Source: Maylandia zebra
Taxonomy: Eukaryota > Chordata > Actinopteri > Cichliformes > Cichlidae
Length of the DNA: 64,000 nucleotides
Assembly (NCBI RefSeq): GCF_041146795.1
Contig: NC_135182.1
Span: 374,501 to 438,500, forward strand
Reading direction: 5' to 3'
Shown: positions 54,701-64,000 of the stretch, piece by piece
How positions within the stretch are numbered: the first letter of the stretch is position 1
How the letters are laid out: the number at the start of each line of letters is the position of its first letter
The notes under the pieces: generated by a model
What the model was told of the DNA's origin: nothing
The model's input: the letters and a program-made list of their open reading frames with translations, nothing else
The model's database searches: none
Position numbers and translations under genes: made by a program

Positions 54701-57464
54701 AGCGCACTGGCTAATGTTAGCTTTTTATGGGTTGAGGAATGGCTAACACAATGTTTTATATAAGCTAATAGTATCGTTGTTTTCAGCTTCTTGTTTTCAC
54801 AATTTATTGTTTGTTTTTAATTAAATCTCGGACACTGAAACCAGCGCTGAGCTACACTCGTTTTATTGAAGCCTTTCTTGAAATGACTCCAGAAAGTTAC
54901 AAACGTGATTACTTTATATTTACAGTACTCGTTCATTTATTGGTTAGCATTAGTATAGGCTTGTTCCTTTTTTTTGAAAATGATAAAATATGTTGCTATA
55001 TGAATATTTCTCCCATCTCCTAGCACGGTGTATGTCATTCTGTATGCTGCGAAACAGTGCAAACTTTCTAGACTCTTCAGGTTTACCATCATCTACGCCA
55101 GGGGTGGGCAACTCCAGGCCTCGAGGGCCGGTGTCCTGCAGGTTTTAGATCTCACCCTGGGTCAACACACCTGAATCACATGATTAGTTCGTTACCAGGG
55201 GCCTGTTCTTCGTACCACGCTAAGTGAGTTAGCTGGATGAGATTGTTGACGATTTCGCGTGATCTTGGATCGTTCGGTTCCCCGAAGCTCATCCGGGACT
55301 TGCTGTCATAGCAACAGAGCCGTAAGCGTAAACCTGCTGGGGAGCAGGTTTACTTTATGTAAACAGGATTAGATCGCGGCCACGCAGGTATGCCCGCTTC
55401 ATTTATACGAAAGCAACAGCGATATTCCACCACTGTTTCACCATAAATAAATAACATCAATGTAACTAAAGATAATGCAGCACCTGATCCTTTTATTGAT
55501 GTCACACAGATACATACAGGTCATTCCCTAAAAAAGGGAAATGTACTATTAACATTCTATTACATGTATATGATTCATATTTCAGAGTAGTAATTGTAAA
55601 TTACTTCGTGTAATCAAGATGAGAGACCACGGCTATAAAAGCGAAGGTGGATTTGGGAAGCCTGTCGCAGCCATGTCCTGTCCGTTTACGCGAGCAGCCC
55701 ATTGTGGAAGGTGCAAGATTGATAAGGAGAGTTTTCAGAATTCAGCGTATATTGCGGGACAGACAGGATCCTTTAGCTCAGCGCGACAGTGTGCTCATAG
55801 AGAGATATCGATTTTCCCGTGAGGGTATTATTTACTTAACCAACTTGTTGACGAGGGGGTGCAGGACCACCACCTGTCTTTTTTTGCTCTGCCCTTTTCT
55901 TGGTTGCTGTTATGAACAAACAAACAGAGTATTTCAGGGTCTCTTTCCAAGAGACGACAAGCAATATAAGTGATAAATATTACCATTCTGTAGGATATTC
56001 TTATATTTCACTTTTACTTGTTCCCATGTTCTAGTGGGTCCTGTTGTGGCTCTAATGTGAAAGGGGATATAATGTAACATAATATAATATAATGTAATAT
56101 AATATAATATAATAAATCTACCCTACCGCCTACTGGTGTTGGCCAGAGGGGCCGATGGCGCGATATGGCAGCCTGGCTTCTGTCAGTCTGCCCCAGGGCA
56201 GCTGTGGCTACAACTGTAGCTGCCTCCACCAGTGTGTGAATGTGAGAGTGAATGAATAGTGGCATTGTAAAGCGCTTTGGGTGCCTTGAAAAGCGCTATA
56301 TAAATCCACTCCATTATTATTGTTATTATTAAATTACTTACGAGTTTAATTTGTCAGCAACTTTCTGCCAGCCCTCTCTCCTTGCTTTTGCAGCCTTTGC
56401 AGTGTTCCCTTGGGTTCTGATTAAACTCTGAAACTCCTGACATCCCTCACTCAAGAGTTCTTGCTCTGCTGCCGAAAAATACCGAGCGCACTCCTTCGAC
56501 ATTTCCGCCAACCAATCAGAGGGTTGCCAATCACTGTTTCTGCTATCGATGCGTAGCCCCTTTTACGACACCCAGTGATCGCACATTACTTCAGCCAGCT
56601 GTACTAATCGTCAACAGCAGGTGTGTTCGGGGAACCGGATTAGCGAGCTCACGGTTAGCGCGATGGTTTGGTCTTGGATGTGTCATTTGATCTTGGATGT
56701 AGTAAGCGACGTACGAAGAACGGGCCCCAGGCCTCTGGAGAACTTCAGGACATGTCGAGGAGCTAATTTAGCCATTTAAATCAGCTGTATTGGTTAAAGG
56801 ACACATCTAAAACCTGCAGGGACACCGGCCCTCGAGGCCTGGAGTTGCCCACCCCTGATCTACGCAGTGATGTCAGAGAACCGAAAACAGTGCATCATGA
56901 ACTGAATTCAAATGTTAGAAAACATCTGAATACACTGTTTTCAGTAAGAAAGCTTGCACGTAGATTCTGACATTCATATTGGCAGAAGCTGGGGTGAGCA
57001 CAGCTCCTGCAGGCTTTGGTAAAGTCCAGACAGGCTGCTGTCAGGTTGAATTACGGCCTGTTGTGATTGGTTCTCTTTGTGTTAATCACCACCAATCACC
57101 AGTGATAGCAGTGCGTTTGAGTCAAAGTAAAGATTTCACTGTAATTCTGACAGTTTCCAAAGCAGAAACGTGATCTGGTCTCTGTGGTGGGTCCACGCTG
57201 CCACATACATGATTACATTTTTAACAACCTCATCTCAAAAGCCACCTTATATCACACTTTCGTATAGAGCCAGTTCTATGCAGCCAGTAAGTGTTCATTC
57301 TTGTATTATTAAAAAACGTGAGCGATGGGTTGAGTGTGATTTTATGGGCTTTGTGCACACAGCTGTTCATACATCTGCCTCTTTCTCTAATGGGGCTTTT
57401 GCAGACATGGTGCTGAAAGATCACTTTTCTGGAGCTTTGTGCAGGATCAACATACAGATGATTC

Positions 57465-57537
<73 letters not shown>

Positions 57538-57541
57538 AGCT

Positions 57542-57596
<55 letters not shown>

Positions 57597-57896
57597 GTAA
57601 ATCCAGGTTGGTAATCCCTCCTCTCTCTCTCTGGGATTGGAACTTAACTTGCAGCGGTCATTATGTAGAGTGCTCAGTGTGTGTTTGATGTGCATGTTGA
57701 CCCCAGCTGTTACTGACCAGAGCTTTCAGTGTGGAGTAACACTGACTTGACCCAGAAAATGAAGTGCGGCGAGCACGTGCCGCAGACGCAGCTACCAGAC
57801 AACAAATGCGTGGCTCACCTTCTTCACCTGGGCCTCCTTGATCTTCTCGAGGGCCAGTCGGATGTTCTCTGCCTTCAGTTTGGCAGCCTGCTCCTC
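43355..57896 (-). CDS. raph1: raph1 (lamellipodin), 11 coding exons, 5' partial
   Basis: An adaptor linking Ras/Rap GTPases and phosphoinositides to Ena/VASP-driven actin growth at the leading edge. Exons (high to low): 57819-57896, 54502-54576, 54325-54409, 51378-51499, 50835-50900, 50544-50687, 50357-50467, 50148-50246, 49383-49503, 47765-47895, 43355-45715. All borders are AG/GT, phases match, total 1130 residues. Order: coiled coil (EEQAAKLKAENIRLALEKIQ), RA domain from about residue 27 (LVIRVHLSDESSKTMMVDER), PH domain about 156-262 (EGVLWLKEDGKKSWKKRYFL), Ser-rich part, then a proline-rich tail with four FPPPP motifs for EVH1 domains. The family paralogue APBB1IP/RIAM has a much shorter tail. 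The conserved end GYATLRRGPPPAPPKRDQ fits RAPH1. N-terminal exons were not found up to 64000. Paralogue a or b is not decided. Confidence 0.95.
45716..47764 (-). other. raph1 last intron
   Basis: No further exon recognised. It contains the repeat tail at 46066-46225 and otherwise unique-looking sequence. Confidence 0.6.
46066..46225 (+). repeat. LINE/SINE 3' tail fragment in raph1 intron
   Basis: Contains AGTTTTTCTTGCCACTGTCG, GGCTCACAGGGGTTTGTCTG and GTTGTGATTTGACGCTATAT ending in AATAAAACTG. Same family as 28395-28585. Confidence 0.75.
48088..48427. mobile_element. Long-hairpin MITE in raph1 intron
   Basis: Ends CACAGCAAAATCTCCAGTGT and its complement. The inner arms (about 48186-48276 and 48302-48400) are almost perfectly complementary over about 90 bp around a 25-bp centre, and the left half has an extra stretch near 48111-48185. 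The 3-bp and TA flanks do not show a clear duplication, so the superfamily is open. No frame. Confidence 0.85.
48443..49348. mobile_element. hAT-like non-autonomous element in raph1 intron
   Basis: The element begins AGAGCAGGGCGATA and ends GATATAGCCCCGCCCTACC. AGCCAGT occurs on both sides (48436-48442 and 49349-49355), 7 of an expected 8 bp, as for hAT. The interior is homologous to 8137-9050. It starts 15 bp after the hairpin MITE and its right end is only 28 bp from the raph1 exon at 49383-49503. Confidence 0.75.
51248..51287. repeat. Perfect 18-bp inverted repeat, 4-nt loop
   Basis: AGAGACACGCGTGACAAG (51248-51265) and its exact complement (51270-51287) with loop GCGG, in a raph1 intron about 90 bp from the exon at 51378. 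No transposon end explains it. Confidence 0.9.
51500..52790 (-). other. raph1 intron, no feature
   Basis: Unique-looking intron sequence. A short (GT)n near 52216-52231 is the only simple repeat. Confidence 0.5.
52795..53035 (-). repeat. Dispersed repeat family B, copy in raph1 intron
   Basis: The reverse complement carries TTCTGTTCATCTGGACGTAG, AGACGTCTTCAGTCTCAGCT-type words and CCCACTGAAGGAACAATGGG, as in 20120-20430. Preceded by partial repeats of TTGATCAATGGTC. Confidence 0.75.
53283..54200 (+). pseudogene. hAT element with BED zinc-finger remnant
   Basis: It starts TAGGGGTGCAACGATACT, a classic hAT end. The frame near 53814-53935 reads SGNTTNMTAHLLRHHPSAKT, the His-containing half of a BED zinc finger as in ZBED1-like hAT transposases; the Cys half and the catalytic domain are absent or degraded. 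The right end was not located. Located in a raph1 intron. Confidence 0.65.
53638..53682. repeat. Perfect 20-bp inverted repeat, 5-nt loop
   Basis: ACAGTATGTCGGATGTGCCA (53638-53657) and its exact complement (53663-53682) around CGCAA, inside the hAT remnant. Confidence 0.9.
55647..55850 (+). pseudogene. Harbinger transposase N-terminal fragment
   Basis: The frame contains RIQRILRDRQDPLAQRDSVL and IERYRFSREGIIYLTNLLTR, the N-terminal block of HARBI1-like transposases (RDR.dPL...ERYRFSR.g). The frame then continues into unrelated residues; the DDE catalytic domain is missing, so the element cannot move on its own. Confidence 0.75.
56070..56113. repeat. AT-rich (TAATA)n microsatellite
   Basis: Repeated AATATAATATAATGTAAT words just before the SINE-like fragment. 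Confidence 0.8.
56128..56325 (+). repeat. SINE-like 3' fragment inside Harbinger
   Basis: Nearly identical to 4192-4375 (GGCCAGAGGGGCCGATGGCG to GCGCTATATAAATCC). It replaces or interrupts the part of the Harbinger element that should hold the transposase catalytic domain. Confidence 0.8.
56338..56502 (-). CDS. Myb/SANT-like accessory protein of Harbinger, 54 residues
   Basis: Minus-strand frame from ATG (56502) to TAA reading MSKECARYFSAAEQELLSEG and ending AARREGWQKVADKLNS-like (KARREGWQKVADKLNS). The pattern FSxAEQELL...R..GWQKVADKLN matches the Myb/SANT-type DNA-binding protein encoded beside the transposase in PIF/Harbinger elements; these proteins help the transposase enter the nucleus and bind the ends (family knowledge). 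It is shorter than the usual protein, as only the first domain is present, but the frame has no internal stop. Probably a remnant. Confidence 0.65.
   Translation of the reverse strand: MSKECARYFSAAEQELLSEGCQEFQSLIRTQGNTAKAAKARREGWQKVADKLNS
57467..57595. repeat. (CA)n-(TG)n inverted compound microsatellite
   Basis: About 33 CA units, then AGGTAGCTGG, then about 25 TG units. The two arms are complementary, so the tract can fold into a hairpin. Located in a raph1 intron about 220 bp downstream of the exon at 57819-57896. Confidence 0.95.
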
Positions 57897-57959
57897 CTAC
57901 AGACACACACACACCGGTCAGTCAGTGCAAACCAGCAGTCACTCAGCATCGAGCCCGTC

Positions 57960-59190
57960 ACCTACCTGACTCCTCCAACATGAGTTCATCGTTTGTTTCC
58001 CTCAAACAGCCAACACTTCTGTGTCTGCTTGATGTCAAATAATATTTGCGAGGTTTAATTAAAGAGAAGTCCAACTCCAGGAAATGCCGGCGTTTAATGT
58101 TTGGGTAGGATCGATGCATTCCCAGCTGGCTGTGTGCCAGCTTCCCGTCTCACCAGGCTTCGGATGCGCTGATGTAGAAAGAGTCGAACAGGTTAGCGCC
58201 ACCGCAGAGAGCTGCTGTTCAGGAGCCCAAACTACGAGGAACCACGGGAAGAGTTTGGCTGGCAGGCGTGCCTCTCCTCCTGCGTCTCTTCATTTTAATC
58301 ATCGTCATCAGCGCGTTATTGGACAGCACAGGAAAATGAGACTGGATTAATGCACGGCTGTTGGATTATCCAAACTGAGCGCACGCCGCTACTTCAGCCT
58401 GGACAGACGCCGCTTTATCACGTCAAAACAAGGAAGAGGAAGGAGTGGAGGAGGAAGACGGTGGATCGGAGCAGCTTCAGGCACAAGACCTGGAATCAAA
58501 CAGACTGACCGCGTACGCTCATGCTGATGCAACCATCAGCTGATCTGCAGACTAACAGCCTCCTGTATCAACGAGCTATCAGACTTACTGAGTCAATCCC
58601 AGAGTGAAAGATGCTACCCTGTCCTGTCACATCCTCCCCGGCCAAGCGAGACAGAGGGAATGAGAGGAGGAGACGGAGGGAGAGATGCACCCAGCTGGGG
58701 GAGGGGCATTGCTGCTGTGCAAGCTTACATGGAAGAGCACTGATCTCTTTATCTCAGGCTCTCATGCCCCCTCCTCACAGACTCACACTCCTGCTGTCAT
58801 CTCCTCCTTCACTTTTCTCCTGCTGCTGTCCTCACCTCACCTCTCTACCGCTCACATTCTCTTTGAGTTGGATCCAGTTTTAAGGGGTCTGAGTATGGAG
58901 GCGCTCTGCTGTCAGTCAGGCTGCATGAAAACAGGAGCCATGTGGTGAGGAGGAGGAGATTAGCAGCCACTTTCCCTCATTCCCCTCCCCCACCCCCAAA
59001 ACACACCGAAGGATGTGCACACACATGCGCGCGCACACGCACACAATTCTCCAAGCAGCACTGAAGCGAACAGCCTAAGCTCATAAAGAGCTTCATAATC
59101 CAGTGCCCATACTTGACTGGCCTTAATTATTCCACTTGGTTCCACAGTTAACTGTCGTGACAAACATATATGGAAGCAGACAATCATTCA
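57960..59190 (-). other. raph1 intron or 5' flank, no exon recognised
   Basis: No frame resembling the raph1 N-terminus was found on the minus strand. 58600-58870 is C/T-rich on the plus strand. It cannot be excluded that a 5' untranslated exon lies here. Confidence 0.4.
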
Positions 59191-59193
59191 GAG

Positions 59194-59240
59194 GTACAGC
59201 ACTGTGCAAAAGTTTTGAGCCACCCCTCACTTCTTTATCT
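59194..59240 (+). repeat. Tc1-type terminal fragment
   Basis: TACAGCACTGTGCAAAAGTT followed by TTGAGCCACC matches a well-known Tc1-type inverted end. Only one end is present and no transposase follows. Confidence 0.5.
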
Positions 59241-59913
59241 TTTGCCAAGAAACAAATGAAACCAAATGTGCACAGACTGAACCGATACGGCCTGACAGCC
59301 GTTCCACTGAGGCCATGTCTTCACTGCTGGTGGATCAGTTTTAGGGCTCCTGTCAAACCTTTGGCAGGACGTGACTAAAGCCAGTGAAACAAATGGTGGG
59401 TTTCTGTGATGGGCTGTTAGTAACAAAGTGTCTCTGGACATATTTAAAACTGGTTCTTTCATCCTTTCAGTTGGGGCCGTTTTGATGCTTGATTAACTCA
59501 GAGAGGGTCAAGTGGCTCTAACGGTCTGATGCATGGCTTGACTGAAAGTCAGACAAACCACAGCTAATGCCCAAAGAAAGCCCAGAGAGCTAACAAAGCT
59601 TCATTTTTGAATACTTGAACACGCCGACCTCTGACATCACTGTGTTTTCCATCTTGCAGCATAATCATCGTCTCTCTGTCTCACACATATTCAGCTGGCC
59701 TACATTATGAAGCAGCTAAAATGAGCTTGTGCTCAGGGAGAGATCTTCTGCCTTTGAAGTTTTCTAGGATGAGTCCCCTCAGTGCTGCAGCTCAAAACAC
59801 AGCGCACAGATGAACTGCACAACTGGGCCAGCAGTGTGTGAACAGAGTGTGGGTGGACTTATTGCTGAGGCAGTGTAACACTGACACAAAAACAGTATGC
59901 AGACCTGCTGCAT

Positions 59914-59918
<5 letters not shown>

Positions 59919-59968
<50 letters not shown>
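59919..59968. repeat. (CA)n microsatellite
   Basis: About 25 CA units. Confidence 0.95.
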
Positions 59969-59970
<2 letters not shown>

Positions 59971-60360
59971 CTAATGACTGCAGATAATTACGCCCGCAGT
60001 GCAATCACTGCTGCAGGAATTAGACTGGCCCAGAAGCTCATAATCTGCCTGGATGGTCGGGGCCGTTATGCGTCCTCTAATCTGGGACACAGATGAAAAG
60101 AAAACACGGACTGTTTCCATCTTCCCAGAGACAGCTCGAGCATGTTGTGTGAATCAGAGTCAGGAATAGTGCAGCGAGGCAGCAGCGAGGCAGCAGCGAG
60201 ACGGTCTGACCCACAGCGGTGTGAGAACACTGGTAAAACATTTGTTCCAGTATATTCACTGAATTCTTAGACACAAGAGCCAGGAACAGTACAAATACTA
60301 TGCAATGAGATACTGCATCATTAGAAAGTTCTTCAAGTATAATTTGATCATTCAGCACTA
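59969..60360. other. No feature recognised
   Basis: Includes a small GCAGCGAGGCA tandem repeat near 60173-60200. No gene motif. Confidence 0.4.
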
Positions 60361-60810
60361 TGTAAACGTCCAGCTTAAACGCTGTTTGATGCGGTCGATT
60401 TCTAGGATGATATTCCTTTTTCCTCAAATTGGAGTTTTTGCGGGCAGCTGGCTGCGTTGTGTGCACGTGTCTACGTTTGATGCTCCTAGGAAGGGAATCA
60501 CCCCTCTGTCCTCCAAAGGAGATTACCCCTGCAAATTTGGCACGTTCCTGTAACATCCAATCAAAGTGCCACAGTTGCTTTTTCTTCCAATGAAATCCTG
60601 TCATTGCCGATCCAATCAGGATAAAGCCTCCTTACTTGCTTGCTATTTAAGCTGGCCTTCCTAATACACACAAATACAACCTGCAGCTTAAGAACCACAG
60701 ATTCTCCGACAGCTACGATTGCCACGCTCCCGTCCACGGATGTCCACGTTCAGTGTTAATACAACTCCCACTGCAGTTAGTGCAAGTTCAAAATAAACAG
60801 TAAAACACAT
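60361..60810 (+). repeat. LTR-like or promoter-like segment
   Basis: Contains CCAAT-type motifs (ATCCAATCAAAG near 60556, TTCCAATGAAAT near 60587, ATCCAATCAGG near 60611), a TATA-like CTATTTAAGC near 60642 and AATAAA near 60792, in the order expected of an LTR. Ends and target duplication are not clear. Confidence 0.3.
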
Positions 60811-62470
60811 AAGACGTGAAAATGTTGGTAAAAAATAACATAAGAAGAAAAACGAGTTTAAAAAAGAATAAAAAAATTATTGAAAATAAACCGGGAACGC
60901 CTGATCTCCACCAGCAGCCGGGATGCTGATCCCAGTAACTATTCTATATAGCGGGTAGCTGGTCCCATTATCAATACCAGCACCAGTCTCTGTTACTGCT
61001 GCTGGCTGCAAACGCTCGTTAGCACAGAGACAGCCTGTGGACCGTGGTTTCTGCTAACAGCAGCTAACCTAAACTGTCCAGGAGAGCGCTCACACATTCA
61101 GCCCGAGCTATGCCACAAGATGAAATATTGAAATATTATCACACACATTTAGTCTTTTTTACTGGAATGCAGCGTCCAACACCGGCTGAGCTGGTTGGAG
61201 CTTGTAAAAGCAGACACAGAAGAGTTGGCTGTCACACCTGCTTACCTGTGCTTGGTCTCATTATCAGAAGTAATCCTACATCCTCACAATCCCCAAGATT
61301 TTACAGTTACAGGCAAACAGGGCAAACAGAAAAGCACACAGGTGGGGTGTGCTCCAGCGACACGCTCACTGATTTTTAGTGGATGTTTCACATCAGGCGA
61401 GGTTTCATAACTCAACATGCACACAGAAATAATGACATATTAGCAGGTACATACTGAGTTTATGACAACTTTGTCCTGTGTGGTCTTCACCTTCAAAGAC
61501 TTGGTACACCAGTGAAACGCACATATGTCACACGTAGCACACGTCCAGTGAAGCAGCATTTGCCTTCACTCATACATGAAGCAAACCTTAATTCAAAAGT
61601 GTCTCTGCACTTGGCTGCAGGTACGACTGAAGGCAAACCAGCTTTTGCATCACTGTGACAAACACAAACCGAGCAGGTGCTGAGTGAGACGCACACACAG
61701 CAACATCAGAACAGCAACGGGCAGCATCCACAAAGCTGTGCAAAACAAGGCTCAAGCACAGAGTTAGAAAAGGAAGGCAAAGAGCGAGGTGAACAGAGTT
61801 AACAAGCACATCGCCAAAACTCTTGTTTTATCGTGCACATGCATGTTTATTTGACTTATGTAGAAGAAGGTGGAGGAGAGGATGGATGCTGACGCATGAG
61901 GGCAGAGGGGCAGTGTGCAGAAGTATGTGGGGTGTCACCTTGGTCAGTAGGTGAGAAGGTTTTCCCGCTATGTTTCTCAAAATCAGCGAGGTTTCCCTGT
62001 CCAAATACGAGTGCTTGAAAAAGAAAGAGAGAGTGCCGGTGAATCGATCTGCTGCTGATTGGTTGAACGTGGTAGTTTAGCAGAAAGCTCAATGGTCAGG
62101 CAGAGATCAGAGAGGGAAACCTGTGGAGGAGAACTGCACACACAGCAAACACATTAAAGCACTGATCAGCTCTTAATGGAAGGATATTACATCCCAGTGA
62201 CCCATGTGAGGTTAGCCCTGACTACAACCTGTTTATATGCAGTTTTCCCCGATTCGCCTATAAGTTCAAAAAGCTTCAAAGGTTACGCCTTTAACTTTCT
62301 TCATCTTAAAGTATTTTTGTAGCATGTAGCACAAATACAAGGTTACTGCAGATATCAAGAGATTAAGACACATATCATGTGACAGTCATATGCAAAAACT
62401 TGTTTTCATAAAAACAACCCACACTGCCCACGGACACCTGCACTCACAAGTTCAGTTCAGTTTACTTATA
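60811..62470. other. No gene recognised
   Basis: Non-coding. Several short frames have no recognisable motif. If raph1 continues beyond the window, this is intron. Confidence 0.4.
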
Positions 62471-64000
62471 CAGGGAGTGCAGAATTATTAGGCAAATGAG
62501 TATTTTGTCCACATCATCCTCTTCATGCATGTTGTCTTACTCCAAGCTGTATAGGCTCGAAAGCCTACTACCAATTAAGCATATTAGGTGATGTGCATCT
62601 CTGTAATGAGAAGGGGTGTGGTCTAATGACATCAACACCCTATATCAGGTGTGCATAATTATTAGGCAACGTCCTTTCCGTTGGCAAAATGGGTCAAAAG
62701 AAGGACTTGACAGGCTCAGAAAAGTCAAAAATAGTGAGATATCTTGCAGAGGGATGCAGCAGTCTCAAAATTGCAAAGCTTCTGAAGCGTGATCATCGAC
62801 CAATCAAGCGTTTCATTCAAAATAGTCAACAGGGTCGCAAGAAGCGTGTGGAAAAACCAAGGCACAAAATAACTGCCCATGAACTGAGAAAAGTCAAGCG
62901 TGCAGCTGCCAAGATGCCACTTGCCACCAGTTTGGCCATATTTCAGAGCTGCAACATCACTGGAGTACCCAAAAGCACAAGGTGTGCAATACTCAGAGAC
63001 ATGGCCAAGGTAAGAAAGGCTGAAAGACGACCACCACTGAACAAGACACACAAGCTGAAACGTCAAGACTGGGCCAAGAAATATCTCAAGACTGGTTTTT
63101 CTAAGGTTTTATGGACTGATGAAATGAGAGTGAGTCTTGATGGGCCAGATGGATGGGCCCGTGGCTGGATTGGTAAAGGGCAGAGAGCTCCAGTCCCACT
63201 CAGACGCCAGCAAGGTGGAGGTGGAGTACTGGTTTGGGCTGGTATCATCAAAGATGAGCTTGTGGGGCCTTTTCGGGTTGAGGATGGAGTCAAGCTCAAC
63301 TCCCAGTCCTACTGCCAGTTTCTGGAAGACACCTTCTTCAAGCAGTGGTACAGGAAGAAGTCTGCATCCTTCAAGAAAAACATGATTTTCATGCAGGACA
63401 ATGCTCCATCACACTCGTCCAAGTACTCCACAGCGTGGCTGCAAGAAAGGGTATAAAAGAAGAAAAACTAATGACATGGCCTCCTTGTTCACCTGATCTG
63501 AACCCCATTGAGAACCTGTGGTCCATCATCAAATGTGAGATTTACAAGGAGGGAAAACAGTACACCTCTCTGAACAGTGTCTGGGAGGCTGTGGTTGCTG
63601 CTGCACGCAATGTTGATGGTGAACAGATCAAAACACTGACAGAATCCATGGATGGCAGGCTTTTGAGTGTCCTTGCAAAGAAAGGTGGCTATATTGGTCG
63701 CTGATTTGTTTTTGTTTTGTTTTTGAATGTCAGAAATGTATATTTGTGAATGTGGAGATGTTATATTGGTTTCACTGGTAAAAATAAATCATTGAAATGG
63801 GTATATATTTGTTTTTTGTTAAGTTGCCTAATAATTATGCACAGTAATAGTCACCTGCACACACAGATATCCCCCTAAAATAGCTAAAACTAAAAACAAA
63901 CTAAAAACTACTTCCAAAAACATTCAGCTTTGATATTAACGAGTTTTTTGGGTTCATTGAGAACATGGTTGTTGTTCAATAATAACAACATTATTCCTCA
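62471..64000 (+). mobile_element. Tc1/mariner element, DD37E type, copy 2 (right end cut by window)
   Basis: It starts CAGGGAGTGCAGAATTATTA after TA (62469-62470). The inner repeat motifs are at about 62647-62670 and 63821-63844. Compared with copy 1 (2447-4008) about 35 bp at the right end lie outside the window. The two copies are almost identical and inversely oriented. Confidence 0.92.
62689..63704 (+). pseudogene. Tc1/mariner transposase with one frameshift (copy 2)
   Basis: Same protein as in copy 1, with a few residue differences in the first 255 (for example DHRPIK for DHRTIK, KPRHKI for KPRRKI, APVPLR for VPVRLR, SHSSK for SHASK). Catalytic motifs LWTDEMRVS, MQDNAPSH and [11 protein letters not shown] are present, but the frame breaks at the GGG run 63449-63451, exactly where copy 1 breaks. 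After the break the frame runs through WSIIKCEIYKEGKQYTSLNS to GGYIGR. Confidence 0.9.

Larger units (their letters stand above)
55199..56727. mobile_element. PIF/Harbinger transposon, decayed
   Basis: Inverted ends GGGCCTGTTCTTCGTAC and GTACGAAGAACGGGCCC, flanked by the 3-bp duplication CAG (55196-55198 and 56728-56730), typical of PIF/Harbinger. It carries a truncated transposase on the plus strand and a small Myb-like gene on the minus strand, the two-gene layout known for this superfamily. A SINE-like fragment (56128-56325) sits between them. Confidence 0.92.
55099..56857. mobile_element. hAT MITE split by a Harbinger element
   Basis: Ends CAGGGGTGGGCAACTCCAGG and its complement, about 50 bp of inverted repeat, flanked by exact 8-bp duplications ATCTACGC (55091-55098 and 56858-56865). 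The MITE itself is about 230 bp; the remainder is the PIF/Harbinger insertion at 55199-56727. A single end of the same family occurs at 39408-39452. It lies in the raph1 intron between the exons at 54502-54576 and 57819-57896. Confidence 0.92.

Noticed and set aside
60077..60604. 175-residue minus-strand frame
   Set aside because: No motif, no similarity to raph1 N-terminus that I can see, and it overlaps the LTR-like segment on the other strand.

Overview
This is vertebrate genomic DNA from a ray-finned fish. It has intron-containing genes with GT/AG borders, a mix of L2-, Rex1/CR1-, RTE- and L1-like LINEs, Tc1/mariner, hAT and PIF/Harbinger transposons and tRNA-derived SINEs, and long CA/GT microsatellites. 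The repeat mix suggests a percomorph, perhaps a cichlid; that is inference, not proof. No CRISPR array, operon or prokaryotic feature is present.

Only two host genes are supported. (1) On the + strand, about 27.6-34.3 kb, is a small collagen gene. One exon carries a Cys followed by a Pro-rich run ([11 protein letters not shown]) that resembles the proline-rich attachment domain of COLQ, the collagen tail that anchors acetylcholinesterase. It is followed by nine Gly-X-Y exons (ten coding exons carry triplets in all) and a short C-terminal domain resembling the start of the COLQ C-terminus, then an early stop without the COLQ cysteine-rich region. (2) On the - strand, from 57.9 kb down to 43.36 kb, are eleven coding exons of raph1 (lamellipodin): coiled coil, RA domain, PH domain and a 786-residue proline-rich tail in one last exon. 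All exon phases fit and give 1130 in-frame residues; the N-terminal exons lie outside the window. The two genes converge, with an intact Tc1 element, a SINE and a decayed L1-like LINE between them.

The rest is mostly transposons. 0-4.1 kb: a hAT-like remnant broken by an LTR-element end and by a Tc1/mariner (DD37E) copy. 4.2-9.2 kb: LINE, SINE and hAT debris. 9.2-15.4 kb: a nest in which an L2 element holds a 5.3-kb insertion with an exact 7-bp target duplication; this insertion joins an L2 endonuclease half to a Rex1-like reverse transcriptase, which itself carries a Tc1-like element. 15.4-19.7 kb: a minus-strand L2-like element cut by a solo LTR, a Rex1-like LINE and a hAT-like minisatellite region. 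19.7-27.3 kb: repeats, a second solo LTR of the same family, a nearly full Rex1/CR1-like LINE and RTE pieces. 34.4-36.0 kb: a Tc1 element with an uninterrupted 340-residue DD34E transposase. raph1 introns hold a long-hairpin MITE, hAT elements and a PIF/Harbinger inserted in a hAT MITE, both with exact target duplications. A second copy of the DD37E Tc1 element starts at 62.47 kb in the opposite orientation and runs off the window end; both copies share the same one-base transposase frameshift.
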